DNA of 64,000 nucleotides from Pseudomonadota bacterium (lineage in GTDB: Bacteria > Pseudomonadota > Alphaproteobacteria > Acetobacterales > Acetobacteraceae), in the NCBI GenBank assembly GCA_021809435.1, contig JAKBAD010000006.1, positions 62,001 to 126,000 on the forward strand, written 5' to 3'. The stretch's first letter is position 1; each line of letters opens with the position of its first letter. Positions 38,631 to 48,209 of the stretch are shown one piece after another. A program made the position numbers and the translations under genes. The notes below the pieces were generated by a model that did not search any database, was not told the origin of the DNA, and was given only the letters and a program-made list of their open reading frames with translations.

Positions 38631-40337
38631 ATGCCATCCGCGCCAGAGCGGGCCATGACCCTTATCGCCGAGGCCACCGACGACCGCGTGCTCGCCGGCC
38701 ATCTGCATTTTTCGCCTGATACCGGTCATATTCAACTCTTTGATCAGCGCATGCTGCTCATGCACGGTTTCTCCGTCGCCGCCTTGCGCCACGAGCTTGT
38801 CGAGCGTCTGGGCCAGGACAAGGCCCGCGAAATCTTCACCCGGCTGGGCTACCAGCAAGGCACGGCCGATGCCCAGCGCTTGCGCGCCCATGAGGGTGAC
38901 GATCTTTCGCGCATCCTCGCCCTTGGTCCACGCCTGCGCGAAATCGAAGGCTTCGTGCGCAACCAGGCCATCGACCGCATCCAGTTCAATTCCCGTACCG
39001 GCGAATTCTGGGGGGATTATTACTGGCAAGCCTCGTGGGAGGCCGAAGCCCACCTCGCGCAATTCGGCCTGAGCGGCGAGCCCGCCTGCTGGATGATGGT
39101 GGGCTACGCCAGCGGCTTCACCACCGCGCTCATGGGCCGGCCCATCTTGTGGCGCGAGACCGAATGCGTTGCCATGGGCCATACACGCTGCCGCGTGGTC
39201 GGCCGCCCGCTCGAGGAGTGGGACGATGCCGCCGATGATCTGCGTTTTCTCCAGATCGAGGATTTCGTCGCCGCGCCGCGCCCCGTGCGCGTGCGCGCCT
39301 CCATTCCGCCCGCGCCCCCACCCCCGCCCGGCATGCTCCCGGACCTCGCCGGGGCGTCGGCGCCCTTCAATGCCGTGGTGCATAAAATCAAGCGTGTCGC
39401 CGCCACCGGCGCCACGGTGCTGTTTCTGGGCGAGAGCGGCGTCGGCAAGGAGCGTTTTACGAAAACTTTGCATGCCATCAGCCCGCGTGCCGCTGGTCCG
39501 CTGGTGTCGCTCAACTGTGCGGCCATTCCCGCCGAGCTGGTCGAGGCTGAGTTGTTCGGTGTCGAAAAAGGTGCCTTCACCGGTGCCACCGTGGCGCGCG
39601 CCGGCAAGTTCGAGCGCGCCGAGGGCGGCACGATCTTTCTCGATGAAATCACCAGCCTGCCGCTCTCCGCTCAAGGTAAGCTGTTGCGCGTGCTGCAAGA
39701 GCGCGAGATCGAGCGTGTGGGGGGCACTGAAACCCGCCGCGTGGATGTGCGCGTGGTCGCCGCCGCCAACCGTGATTTGCGCGCCGAGGTGGCCGCCGGG
39801 CGCTTTCGCGAGGATTTGTTTTTTCGCCTTAATGTTTTTCCCGTGGAAATTCCCCCGCTGCGCCAGCGTCGCGAGGATATTCCCCTGTTGGTTAATGTTT
39901 TCGTCAAGCGCTTCACCGAGCGCATGGGCAAACCCATCGCTGGCCTTACCCAGCGCGCCTCCGAGGCATTATGGACCTACGATTGGCCCGGTAATGTCCG
40001 CGAGTTGGAAAACATCATAGAGCGGGCCGTGATCCTGGCCGATGAAGGCGGCGTCCTGGATGTTTTTCATCTGTTCTCGGGTGGCGAGGCCCTGGCGCCG
40101 CGCGCGCTGCACCTCTCGGCCAGCGGCCATCTCGACACAGCCCCGCCTCAGCGCCCCGATGATAGCATCGCCCAGTTGCTTGAGAAATCGGGCAGCCTCG
40201 AAAATCTCGAGACCCAATTGCTCGATTACGCCCTCAAGCAAAGCAATGGTAATATCTCCGCCGCCGCCCGTCTGCTCAAGCTCCGCCGTGGGCAGCTTGA
40301 ATACCGTCTGAAAAAAGCCCGCGGCGGGGCGGGATAA
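38631..40337 (+). CDS. XylR/DmpR-type sigma54 activator (XylR_N + V4R + AAA+ + Fis HTH)
   Basis: V4R-like region [80 protein letters not shown]. Confidence 0.9.
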   Translation: MPSAPERAMTLIAEATDDRVLAGHLHFSPDTGHIQLFDQRMLLMHGFSVAALRHELVERLGQDKAREIFTRLGYQQGTADAQRLRAHEGDDLSRILALGPRLREIEGFVRNQAIDRIQFNSRTGEFWGDYYWQASWEAEAHLAQFGLSGEPACWMMVGYASGFTTALMGRPILWRETECVAMGHTRCRVVGRPLEEWDDAADDLRFLQIEDFVAAPRPVRVRASIPPAPPPPPGMLPDLAGASAPFNAVVHKIKRVAATGATVLFLGESGVGKERFTKTLHAISPRAAGPLVSLNCAAIPAELVEAELFGVEKGAFTGATVARAGKFERAEGGTIFLDEITSLPLSAQGKLLRVLQEREIERVGGTETRRVDVRVVAAANRDLRAEVAAGRFREDLFFRLNVFPVEIPPLRQRREDIPLLVNVFVKRFTERMGKPIAGLTQRASEALWTYDWPGNVRELENIIERAVILADEGGVLDVFHLFSGGEALAPRALHLSASGHLDTAPPQRPDDSIAQLLEKSGSLENLETQLLDYALKQSNGNISAAARLLKLRRGQLEYRLKKARGGAG

Positions 40338-40344
40338 AGAAAGA

Positions 40345-40374
40345 CGTGGGGAATTTTTGAAAAAATTCCCCACG
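40345..40374. terminator. Perfect 14-bp inverted repeat, bidirectional terminator between convergent genes
   Basis: CGTGGGGAATTTTT-GA-AAAAATTCCCCACG. Confidence 0.8.
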
Positions 40375-40391
40375 CCCCTAAAAACTTTTAA

Positions 40392-41441
40392 TCAATTGGC
40401 TTGCGCGTCGATCATCTCGCGTAGCCGCCGGCGCACTTTCACGGGGGCAATGTCGTTGCTCATCAGAACGGGTGACATCGAGAAAAATTCCCGCCCCGCC
40501 ATTTCGCTCTCAACCGCCTCGAGCAACGGCAGGTCTTCATTGGCGAACGCCCCATGCATTGCCTCGATCTTCATCTGATTGAAGGCTCCATCCTCAACCA
40601 AATGATTGCGCCGGGTGGCAAACCAATAATGCGTCGTCGTTTCGGTCTCGGGGGTTACGGTGTGTAAGTCATACTGCCCCACCGTCGCGTCGAGTTCGAG
40701 CGGACCATTGCCCTGTGTCGCGCCAATGGTCAGTTGAATATTAGCCGGTGCCGCCCAGTTTACTTGTACAAACATCCGCGCTTCATCATCGGGTTTAGGC
40801 AGAAACTGGTTGAAGATCAGCATACCCGGCGTCTGTTTCCACTCCCAGCGCGCCGATATCACCCCGGCCTCGTCGCGCACCTCTGGAATCAGCGGCGTCA
40901 GCTGTCCGCGCGTCGAGATGATCTCTGAATGCAGATGATCGACATGGCTCAAATCCATGACATTGTCTATGATCAGCTCATAATTGGCCTTGGTGTGCAT
41001 ATAGGTGAAGGCCAGCGCGTTTTCATGCCCGACATCGAGCGGTGAATAATCAGGCAGCTTCGTTGGATCGGCCGGTTGGTCTCCAAACCAGATCCATACA
41101 AATCCGTAACGCTCCAGCAGCGTATAGGCGGTGACGTTGGCGGCTTTCGGAATGGCTTTGTTGCCATGCGGATTATGCGTGCACGCCCCCTGATGGTTGA
41201 ATTTCAGCCCATGATAGGGGCACACCACCTCATCGCCCTCGCGCTTGCCCAAATGCAGCGGCACAAACCGGTGCGGGCAGCGGTCCTGAATCGCCACAGC
41301 TTCGCCATCCCGCGTGCGATAGAGCAGCACCGAACGGTTGAGCAGCTTGCGCGCCAGCATGTCGGTCGCGTTCAGCTCGCGTGAAAGCGCCGCCGCGTAC
41401 CAGGCATTTTCAAGAAACACGCCGGGGGATTTTTGCAACAT
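40392..41441 (-). CDS. Rieske aromatic oxygenase, vanillate O-demethylase oxygenase (VanA)-like
   Basis: Rieske CPHRFVPLHLGKREGDEVVCPYHG; NVMDLSHVDHLH iron ligands. Confidence 0.88.
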   Translation of the reverse strand: MLQKSPGVFLENAWYAAALSRELNATDMLARKLLNRSVLLYRTRDGEAVAIQDRCPHRFVPLHLGKREGDEVVCPYHGLKFNHQGACTHNPHGNKAIPKAANVTAYTLLERYGFVWIWFGDQPADPTKLPDYSPLDVGHENALAFTYMHTKANYELIIDNVMDLSHVDHLHSEIISTRGQLTPLIPEVRDEAGVISARWEWKQTPGMLIFNQFLPKPDDEARMFVQVNWAAPANIQLTIGATQGNGPLELDATVGQYDLHTVTPETETTTHYWFATRRNHLVEDGAFNQMKIEAMHGAFANEDLPLLEAVESEMAGREFFSMSPVLMSNDIAPVKVRRRLREMIDAQAN

Positions 41442-41516
41442 TCTTGAACTCCTCAGTTTGTTTTGCATGGCGCTGGTCAATGTCGCGCCGGCCGCGCCTT
41501 AAGCCGGCGCGAGGTC

Positions 41517-42449
41517 TCACAAATCCAGCACCAGCTCCGCGCTTCGCGCGCGTGAGACACATGGCAGAAAACAATTTCCTCGCGCCTGTTCGGTGCGGGT
41601 TAAAAAATTGTCGCGGTGCTCGGGCTCGCCAGCCAGCACCGTGGTGCGGCACGTGCCGCAAATGCCCTGTTCGCACGAAACCGGCAGTTCAACGCCCGCC
41701 GCCAGCAGCGCCGCCAGCGCGCTTTGGTTAGCTGCCACCTCCACCAGCGTGCCACGCCGCGCCAGCCGCAGCGTGAACCCGCCGCCAGTCATGGCCTGGG
41801 GCGCAAAAGATTCCGCGTGCAGCCGCGCCTCATCCCAGCCCACCGCCCGCGCGCTCTCGAACACATGGGCAATAAATCCGGCCGGTCCGCACACATAAGC
41901 CTCCGTGCCCGGCGCGGCGGTGGCCAGCACGGCCTTGGCATCCAAGCGTTGCGCGGGTGCCTCATCATCCACATGCAGCGCCACCCGCTCGCCCCAGGGC
42001 AGCGTATCGGCAAAGGCCGCAGCGGCGCGGTTGCGCGCGCAATAATGCAGCATAAAGGCGCGCCCCTCGCGGTGCAGCGTGTGAGCCATGGCCAGCAGCG
42101 GCGTTATACCAATGCCGCCGGCAAACAGCAGTGCCCCGCCAGTGGGGCGCAGCGCGAACAAATTGCGCGGCGCTCCAATGCGTAGCGCCATGCCTGCGCT
42201 AATATCATCATGCACACAAACCGAGCCGCCCCGGCTGCCAGGGTCACGCAAAACCGCGATCACGTAGCGCTCACGCTCTTGCGGGTCGTTGAGCAGCGAA
42301 TATTGGCGCACCATGCCGTTGGGCAGTGCCACATCAATATGCGCCCCGGCTTCAAAAGGCGGCAGCAGTGCGCCGTCTTCGGCCGTCAGCTCCAGCGCGA
42401 CAATCCGCTCCGCCACCATCTCGCGTTTGGTCACCAGCATTTTTAGCAC
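41517..42449 (-). CDS. Oxygenase reductase (VanB-like), FNR + C-terminal 2Fe-2S
   Basis: RQYSLLNDP, CVHDDI, GGIGITPLLAMAHTL, SCEQGICGTCRTTVLAG. Confidence 0.9.
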   Translation of the reverse strand: MLKMLVTKREMVAERIVALELTAEDGALLPPFEAGAHIDVALPNGMVRQYSLLNDPQERERYVIAVLRDPGSRGGSVCVHDDISAGMALRIGAPRNLFALRPTGGALLFAGGIGITPLLAMAHTLHREGRAFMLHYCARNRAAAAFADTLPWGERVALHVDDEAPAQRLDAKAVLATAAPGTEAYVCGPAGFIAHVFESARAVGWDEARLHAESFAPQAMTGGGFTLRLARRGTLVEVAANQSALAALLAAGVELPVSCEQGICGTCRTTVLAGEPEHRDNFLTRTEQARGNCFLPCVSRARSAELVLDL

Positions 42450-42483
42450 GGGTCTCTCCCCAATTTTTGTTGGGAAGCGATGA

Positions 42484-42498
42484 GCAAGGCCCGTGCCA
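42484..42498 (-). promoter_or_regulatory. Sigma54 -24/-12 promoter TGGCACGGGCCTTGC
   Basis: Exact consensus on minus strand, 35-50 bp upstream of VanB-like start. Confidence 0.85.
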
Positions 42499-42539
42499 GT
42501 TTTTTTTGGCGAATTTCCGCCCCTGCTCGCGGCGGATTT

Positions 42540-42598
42540 TTCGTCAAATGCCGAACATGGCTTGCGCGGTGGGAGGTAAATTCGTCAAATGCCGAACA
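42540..42598. repeat. 18-bp perfect direct repeat TTCGTCAAATGCCGAACA (42540-42557 and 42581-42598)
   Basis: 41-bp start-to-start spacing; each copy contains imperfect dyad TTCGnCAnnTGnCGAA. Confidence 0.9.
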
Positions 42599-42623
42599 AG
42601 ATAACAGGGTAGGGGAGGCCAGT

Positions 42624-43565
42624 GTGGATCTGCGGGAGTTCGATCTCAACCTGCTGCTGGTGTTCGACCAGATCCTCAAAACCCGCAAACTCTCCCGCGC
42701 GGCAGAGGTTCTGGGCGTTACCCAGCCCGCCATCAGCCGCTCGCTCGCCCGTCTGCGCGCCTTGTTGGGCGATGAGCTGTTCCACCGCACCCCCACGGGC
42801 ATGGAGCCCACGGCCTACGCGGCCCACCTCGCCGGCCCGCTGGCCATGGCGTTGACCACGCTTGGACAGGCCCTCAGCCAGGATTTCGTCTTTACCCCCA
42901 CCACCAGCCAGCGCAATTTCACCCTTCGCCTCACCGATATCGGCGAGCTCACCATTTTGCCGCGCCTGTTGCGCCATCTCGCTCTAGCCGCGCCGGGCGT
43001 TGGCCTCACCATTGTGCGGGGCAATGGCGAGGCCCTGCGCTCAACCTTTGAGCGCGGCGAAATCGATCTCGCCATCGGTCTCATCGATGATCTGGGCGCG
43101 GGCTTCTTCCGTCGCACCATTTTTCGCCAGGGCTATGTCTGCGTATTCCGCCCCGCTCATCCCCTGGCTGGCCGCCCGCTCACGCGCTCGGCCTTTGAGC
43201 AGGCCGAGCATGTGGTGGTGACCGCCGCGGGCACCGGCCATGCGCGCATCGACGAGTTGATCGAAGCCGAGGGCATCCGCCGCAAGATCAAGCTTCGTGT
43301 GCCTCATTACGCCAGCCTCGAGCGGCTATTGCCCGGCACAGACCTCATCGCCACCGTGCCCGAGGCGTTGGTGCAATCGCGCCTGCATCCTTCGGCGCTG
43401 GCTTACGCCCGCCCGCCTTTTCCCTTGCCGGATTTACCCATCGACCTGTTCTGGCACGCCCGGAATCATCAGGACCCGGGCAATATCTGGCTCCGCAACG
43501 CCATCGCCGTTGATTGCGCGCTCCCCGCCATCTCCCCTGAGCGCGTGCCCTTCAGCCGGCCTTGA
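42624..43565 (+). CDS. LysR family transcriptional regulator
   Basis: FDLNLLLVFDQILKTRKLSRAAEVLGVTQPAISRSLARLRALLGDELFHRTPTGMEPT; GTG start. Confidence 0.92.
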   Translation: MDLREFDLNLLLVFDQILKTRKLSRAAEVLGVTQPAISRSLARLRALLGDELFHRTPTGMEPTAYAAHLAGPLAMALTTLGQALSQDFVFTPTTSQRNFTLRLTDIGELTILPRLLRHLALAAPGVGLTIVRGNGEALRSTFERGEIDLAIGLIDDLGAGFFRRTIFRQGYVCVFRPAHPLAGRPLTRSAFEQAEHVVVTAAGTGHARIDELIEAEGIRRKIKLRVPHYASLERLLPGTDLIATVPEALVQSRLHPSALAYARPPFPLPDLPIDLFWHARNHQDPGNIWLRNAIAVDCALPAISPERVPFSRP

Positions 43566-43968
43566 ACAGCCAGTCCGCAAGCCGCGCGCCCAGAGCCGAG
43601 GTCAGCACAAACACCGCCGCTCCCAGCGCGCCCGCGCCCGCCATCACAATACCGGGACCTGGGCAAATGCCGCTCAATCCCCAGCCCACGCCAAACACTG
43701 CGGCCCCGCCCAGCAGTCTGGCATCGATGCTCGTGCGCGTCGGTAAGTTTATTTTATCGTGCAGCAGGGCATGCTGGCGGCGCTTGGCGTAAGCAAAAGC
43801 GGGCAGGGCCACGCCCACCGCGCCGCCCATTACCAGTGCCAGCGCCGGGTTCCACACGCCACTGACATCCAAAAACGCCTTTACCCGGTTAGGGTCGGTC
43901 ATGCCCGAAACCACCAGCCCGGCGCCAAACAGCAGCCCGAACCCAAAAGCAGTCAGGAGCGCGCGCAT
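43552..43968 (-). CDS. YeeE/YedE family (DUF6691-type) membrane protein, second half
   Basis: GLLFGAGLVVSGMTDPNRVKAFLDVSGVWNPALALVMGGAVGV, GLSGICPGPGIV. Confidence 0.88.
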   Translation of the reverse strand: MRALLTAFGFGLLFGAGLVVSGMTDPNRVKAFLDVSGVWNPALALVMGGAVGVALPAFAYAKRRQHALLHDKINLPTRTSIDARLLGGAAVFGVGWGLSGICPGPGIVMAGAGALGAAVFVLTSALGARLADWLFKAG

Positions 43969-44393
43969 TACAGCCCATGCCTTTCGATAAACACTGTCAC
44001 TCCGGCGGCCAGCATGAAAGTCAGCACCGCCACCAGAGAGCGCGGGCTCAGCCGCGCCAGGCCGCACACGCCATGGCCGCTGGTGCACCCGCCAGAAAGG
44101 CGTGTGCCCAACCCCGCCAGCAGCCCGGCACCCGCGAGCAGCGGCAGGCTCTCACCGTCCAGCCCCACCGGCACATGTCCGCCCACCAGCGCCGCGCTGG
44201 CGCCAGCGGCCAGCATCCCGGCCAGAAACGCCCATTGCCAGCCTTGGGTGCCACGCGCCGTGGCGGCGCTGAGGATCCCGCTGATTCCGGCGATCCGGCC
44301 ATTGACCAGCAGCAGCCCGCCCGCGGCGGCCCCGATAAGCGCGCCGCCCAGCAGCGACAGCTCAAGCTGTTTGGGAACAAAAATAATCGTCAT
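43968..44393 (-). CDS. YeeE/YedE family membrane protein, first half
   Basis: RIAGISGIL, GTRLSGGCTSGHGVCGLARLSPRSLVAVLTFM; TAATG overlap. Confidence 0.88.
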   Translation of the reverse strand: MTIIFVPKQLELSLLGGALIGAAAGGLLLVNGRIAGISGILSAATARGTQGWQWAFLAGMLAAGASAALVGGHVPVGLDGESLPLLAGAGLLAGLGTRLSGGCTSGHGVCGLARLSPRSLVAVLTFMLAAGVTVFIERHGL

Positions 44394-44492
44394 GGCCGCG
44401 CTATAACCAAAATCCCCGCCGCCGCCCATCCCGCCTTCGCTTGTCTGCCCCGCTTGGCCGTGAGGGCAGGGGGCTTGATCTTTGGCCAATAT

Positions 44493-44516
44493 TTCCATAA
44501 CAATGGAATTATGGAA
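44493..44516. promoter_or_regulatory. ArsR-type operator candidate TTCCAT-aaca-ATGGAA (plus third ATGGAA)
   Basis: Perfect 6-bp inverted repeat abutting arsR start codon. Confidence 0.45.
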
Positions 44517-44867
44517 AAAAAGGATATTCTGGTTGCTCTGGCTGCCCTTGCTCAGGAAACCCGGCTCGATATTTTCCGCCTGCTCGTACAGGCCGGGCCT
44601 TCTGGTCTGCCCGCCGGCCAGTTGGGCGAGCGGCTGGGCCTGCCTTCGGCCACGCTGTCCTTCCACCTCAAAGAGCTACGCCTTGCCGGGCTGGTCAGTT
44701 TCCAGCGCGAGAGCCGCTCGCTCATTTATTCCGCCGAATTTGCCAATATGAACGCCCTGCTGGCCTACCTCACCGAGAATTGCTGCCAGGGCGCCCTCGC
44801 CGCCTGTGGCCCGGGATTTTGCGATGGCAACCAGCTTGTGCCCCTCCCCGCCCGGAGCCCCGCATGA
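44511..44867 (+). CDS. arsR: ArsR family metalloregulator
   Basis: ALAQETRLDIFRLLVQAGPSGLPAGQLGERLGLPSATLSFHLKELRLAGLVSFQRESRSLIY; ENCCQG. Confidence 0.92.
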   Translation: MEKKDILVALAALAQETRLDIFRLLVQAGPSGLPAGQLGERLGLPSATLSFHLKELRLAGLVSFQRESRSLIYSAEFANMNALLAYLTENCCQGALAACGPGFCDGNQLVPLPARSPA

Positions 44868-45385
44868 CCCAGCGTCCCTTCAATGTGCTGTTCCTGTGCA
44901 CCGGCAATTCAGCGCGCAGCATCATCGCCGAATCCCTGCTCACCTATTGGGGGCAGGGCAAGTTTCGGGCTTTCAGCGGGGGTAGCCATCCCAAGGGTGT
45001 GGTGCAGCCCATGGCTCTGTCATTGCTCACCTCGCTTGGCCTGCCCACGGCGGGGCTGCGCAGTAAAAGTTGGGATGAATTCGCCACCCCCACCGCGCCC
45101 GAGATGGATTTCATCTTCACCGTTTGCGACCAGGCGGCTGGTGAAGTGTGCCCCGTCTGGCCCGGCCGGCCGATCACCGCGCAGTGGGGCCAACCAGACC
45201 CCGCCGCCGTGCCAGGCACCGAGATTGAGCGCGCCCAAGCCTATCGCGATGCCCTGCGTATGCTCGAAAACCGTATCAGGATTTTCGCCGTCCTGCCCTT
45301 CGCCTCTCTAGATCGCATGGCCCTCGAGCGCCGCACCGCCGCCATCGGCCGTCTGCTGCCCGGCGCACCCCAACTCCCCAGCTAA
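44864..45385 (+). CDS. arsC: Arsenate reductase, LMW-PTP fold (type 1)
   Basis: VLFLCTGNSARSIIAESLL P-loop; FSGGSHPKG; DFIFTVCDQAAGEVCPVWPG. Confidence 0.9.
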   Translation: MTQRPFNVLFLCTGNSARSIIAESLLTYWGQGKFRAFSGGSHPKGVVQPMALSLLTSLGLPTAGLRSKSWDEFATPTAPEMDFIFTVCDQAAGEVCPVWPGRPITAQWGQPDPAAVPGTEIERAQAYRDALRMLENRIRIFAVLPFASLDRMALERRTAAIGRLLPGAPQLPS

Positions 45386-45409
45386 TCCCAGCTCTTCCCA
45401 CCAACGGAT

Positions 45410-45829
45410 ATGCCCATGCTCCCGCAAAAAACGGTTCTCATCCTCTGCACCGGCAATTCCTGCCGCTCGCAAATGGCCGAAGTGCTGCTCCGCCACGATC
45501 TGGGCGGCGCTGTCCGCGTGATCTCGGCCGGCACGCGCCCGCAATCAAAAGTCGCGGAAGGTGCCATCTTGGCTCTTGAGCAGGCCTGCCTGCCCACTGC
45601 CGGCCTCCACCCCAAGGATGTCGATGCCGTGTTGCACGAGCCGATCGATCTGGTTGTGACCGTCTGTGACAATGCCCGTGAAACCTGCCCGATCTTTCCG
45701 CGCCCGGTGCCGCGCCTGCATATCGCCTTTCACGACCCCCATGGCGAACCGCTGGAGAGCTTTCTGCGCGTGCGTGACGACATCCGCGCCCGCCTGGTTC
45801 CCGCCGTCCGCGACGCCCTCAAGCTTTAA
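45410..45829 (+). CDS. arsC: Arsenate reductase, thioredoxin-coupled type (type 2)
   Basis: VLILCTGNSCRSQMAEVLLRH, ISAGTRPQ, DLVVTVCDNARETCPIFP. Confidence 0.9.
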   Translation: MPMLPQKTVLILCTGNSCRSQMAEVLLRHDLGGAVRVISAGTRPQSKVAEGAILALEQACLPTAGLHPKDVDAVLHEPIDLVVTVCDNARETCPIFPRPVPRLHIAFHDPHGEPLESFLRVRDDIRARLVPAVRDALKL

Positions 45830-45838
45830 GGCCCGCCA

Positions 45839-46927
45839 ATGTCCGTGCAATGTGAAGTCGCCGCCAAATCCGCCGCTGGCGCGCCCATGAGCCTGTTTGA
45901 GCGGTTCCTCTCTTTGTGGGTGCTGCTCTGTATCATCGTGGGCATTCTGGCGGGGCAGGTGGCGCCCGGCCTGTTCCAGGCAATCGGGCGCCTGCAAATC
46001 GCCCAGGTCAATTTGCCCGTTGGCCTGCTCATCTGGGTCATGATCATTCCCATGTTGCTCAAGGTCGATTTCGGCGCCCTGCATGAAGTCCGTCAGCATG
46101 TGCGCGGCATTGGCGTTACGCTGTTCGTCAACTGGGTGGTCAAGCCGTTTTCCATGGCGCTGCTGGCGGCACTGTTTATTGGCCACTGGTTCCGCCCGTT
46201 CCTCCCTGCTGATCAGATCGATAGTTACATCGCCGGCCTGATCCTGCTCGCCGCCGCGCCCTGCACGGCCATGGTGTTCGTCTGGAGCCGGCTCTCGAAC
46301 GGCGATCCCCTGTTCACCCTCTCGCAGGTCGCGCTGAACGATACCATCATGGTTTTCGCCTTTGCGCCGCTCGTCGGGCTGCTACTCGGCATCTCCTCGA
46401 TCACCGTGCCCTGGGCCACCCTGCTCACCTCGGTCGTGCTCTACATTGTCATCCCGGTCGTCATCGCCCAGACATGGCGCCGCATTCTGCTGGCGCGTGG
46501 CCAAGCTGCGTTCGATGCTGTCCTGGCCGCCATCGCCCCCTGGTCCATCTTAGCTTTGTTGTTCACGCTGGTGCTGCTGTTCGCCTTTCAGGGCGCCGCC
46601 ATCATCCGCCAGCCGCTGGTTATCGTGCTGCTGGCGCTGCCCATTCTGGTGCAGGTGTTCTTCAATGCCAGCCTTGCTTACGGGCTCAACCGCCTGTTGG
46701 GCGAGACGCATAACATCGCCTGTCCCTCCGCGCTTATCGGCGCTTCCAATTTCTTCGAATTAGCTGTGGCTGCGGCCATCAGCCTGTTTGGCTTCAACTC
46801 TGGCGCCGCGCTGGCCACCGTTGTTGGTGTGCTTATCGAAGTGCCGGTGATGTTGTTGGTGGTCCGACTGGTAACCATCTCCCGACCTTGGTATGAGGCA
46901 GGCCAGAAGCCAAAACCCGCGCTCTGA
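45839..46927 (+). CDS. acr3: ACR3 family arsenite efflux transporter
   Basis: LLIWVMIIPMLLKVDF, AAPCTAMVFVWSRLSNGDP, FNASLAYGLNRLLGE. Confidence 0.95.
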   Translation: MSVQCEVAAKSAAGAPMSLFERFLSLWVLLCIIVGILAGQVAPGLFQAIGRLQIAQVNLPVGLLIWVMIIPMLLKVDFGALHEVRQHVRGIGVTLFVNWVVKPFSMALLAALFIGHWFRPFLPADQIDSYIAGLILLAAAPCTAMVFVWSRLSNGDPLFTLSQVALNDTIMVFAFAPLVGLLLGISSITVPWATLLTSVVLYIVIPVVIAQTWRRILLARGQAAFDAVLAAIAPWSILALLFTLVLLFAFQGAAIIRQPLVIVLLALPILVQVFFNASLAYGLNRLLGETHNIACPSALIGASNFFELAVAAAISLFGFNSGAALATVVGVLIEVPVMLLVVRLVTISRPWYEAGQKPKPAL

Positions 46928-47380
46928 TTTTCTCCGTGACGTTCACGATTTCTTGTGCGTGCATCGATGCGCGTGTGCTTGTGTATCTCGGTCGTGTCCA
47001 TCTGATGGTGTAGGAGGCTGGCAATCGTCCGGGCTTCGCTGGCGGTGCGGATTGACGCGATAGTATCTATATAACCGTTTGAAATTTATAGATAAAAAAT
47101 CTGAATGTTCTGGCGGCGGGCGAATTCTGCTTGGTCAGCGTGCCCCCACCTTTGGCGAGCGCCTGGCGAACAAAGTCCGCGCGCTCTTCAAGTCCTGAGT
47201 AACCCCGGCATGTTGGCCAGCCAGTCCCGGGCCGCGAGGTGGTTCAGGTCTTCTGCGCGACAGGCCTGTCATCACTCACCCACCTCATCAGCCGGTCGGG
47301 GGCAAACGCCCACATGACCAGTGCACCAGTGCGAAAGCACCCTCCGCCGGCCTGGGGTAGCTCCCAACCGCCGTCAAGCG

Positions 47381-47845
47381 TCATTGGCGGCGGGGCGGGG
47401 TGGGTGCGGGCAACAGCTCATTCAAATGCCCCCACAACTCATCATCGGGCGTCTTCACCAAATCCTTGGCCACCACTCCCGTCAGCTTGGTCAGGGCCTC
47501 GGGGGTCAGCGCGTTTTTCACCATCGTTAGCGTGTGCGTTGGGGCGGCGATGATCAGCGCATCGCACGTCTCCGCCAGCCCGTTCACCTCGTCAGTCACC
47601 ATTTTGGCAAAGCGCTCAGCCTCCAGCGTTTGCGGGTCGTGGCGCGGCTGTAATCCGTGATGCACGGTGGCATCGCTGTGAAACGCCGCTCCTGGTCGGT
47701 CGCTTCGCAAATCCGACGACTGCTTGTGCGCCGCCGCCGATTCAATCCGCCGCACGGTTCGCAAAACATGATGCTCATCCGCGCGCACAATCCGCGCATG
47801 CTCGGCATCGGCAACCACTACAAGGTGTTTTTTTCGGGTGGGCAT
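47381..47845 (-). CDS. Host-attachment family protein
   Basis: VVADAEHARIV, FAKMVTDEVNGLAETCDALIIAAPTHTLTMVKNALT, VAKDLVKTPDDEL. Confidence 0.8.
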   Translation of the reverse strand: MPTRKKHLVVVADAEHARIVRADEHHVLRTVRRIESAAAHKQSSDLRSDRPGAAFHSDATVHHGLQPRHDPQTLEAERFAKMVTDEVNGLAETCDALIIAAPTHTLTMVKNALTPEALTKLTGVVAKDLVKTPDDELWGHLNELLPAPTPPRRQ

Positions 47846-48209
47846 GGTCTATCCCTCCAATTAATCTTGCTATTTTACGCCACGGCCTCTCGCCAGGGTT
47901 TGACGTGAATCAAAACTGATCCTGCATCCTGAATCCTGTATCAAAATCAATGCCAGCGGCGCCTGCTCCTGCTATAAGCTCGCCGGATTCCGACGGGAGA
48001 CCGGTAAGAGAGAGCGGCTGTGCCTAAAAACGCGCGATGGGCCGCGCACCTTCCTTGCAGCCGTCGCGCCTCGTGCCGTCCTCTTCCTCCAGGCCGTGTG
48101 CCATCGCCAATTCGTGCGTGCGCTCTGATATTTTTTGCGCCGGGGAAAAAGTCATTGGTGCTTTCATCATCTTTCATTCGCACCGGCGCCGCCGTGCGCT
48201 GCGCCGGTC

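Noticed and set aside
43552-43565. Overlap of LysR 3' end and YeeE/YedE 3' end as a regulatory antisense
   Set aside because: Only 14 nt convergent overlap, common in compact genomes.
47105-47317. 70-aa ORF after acr3 as a transposase remnant
   Set aside because: No transposase motif recognisable by eye; left as orphan sequence needing BLASTX.
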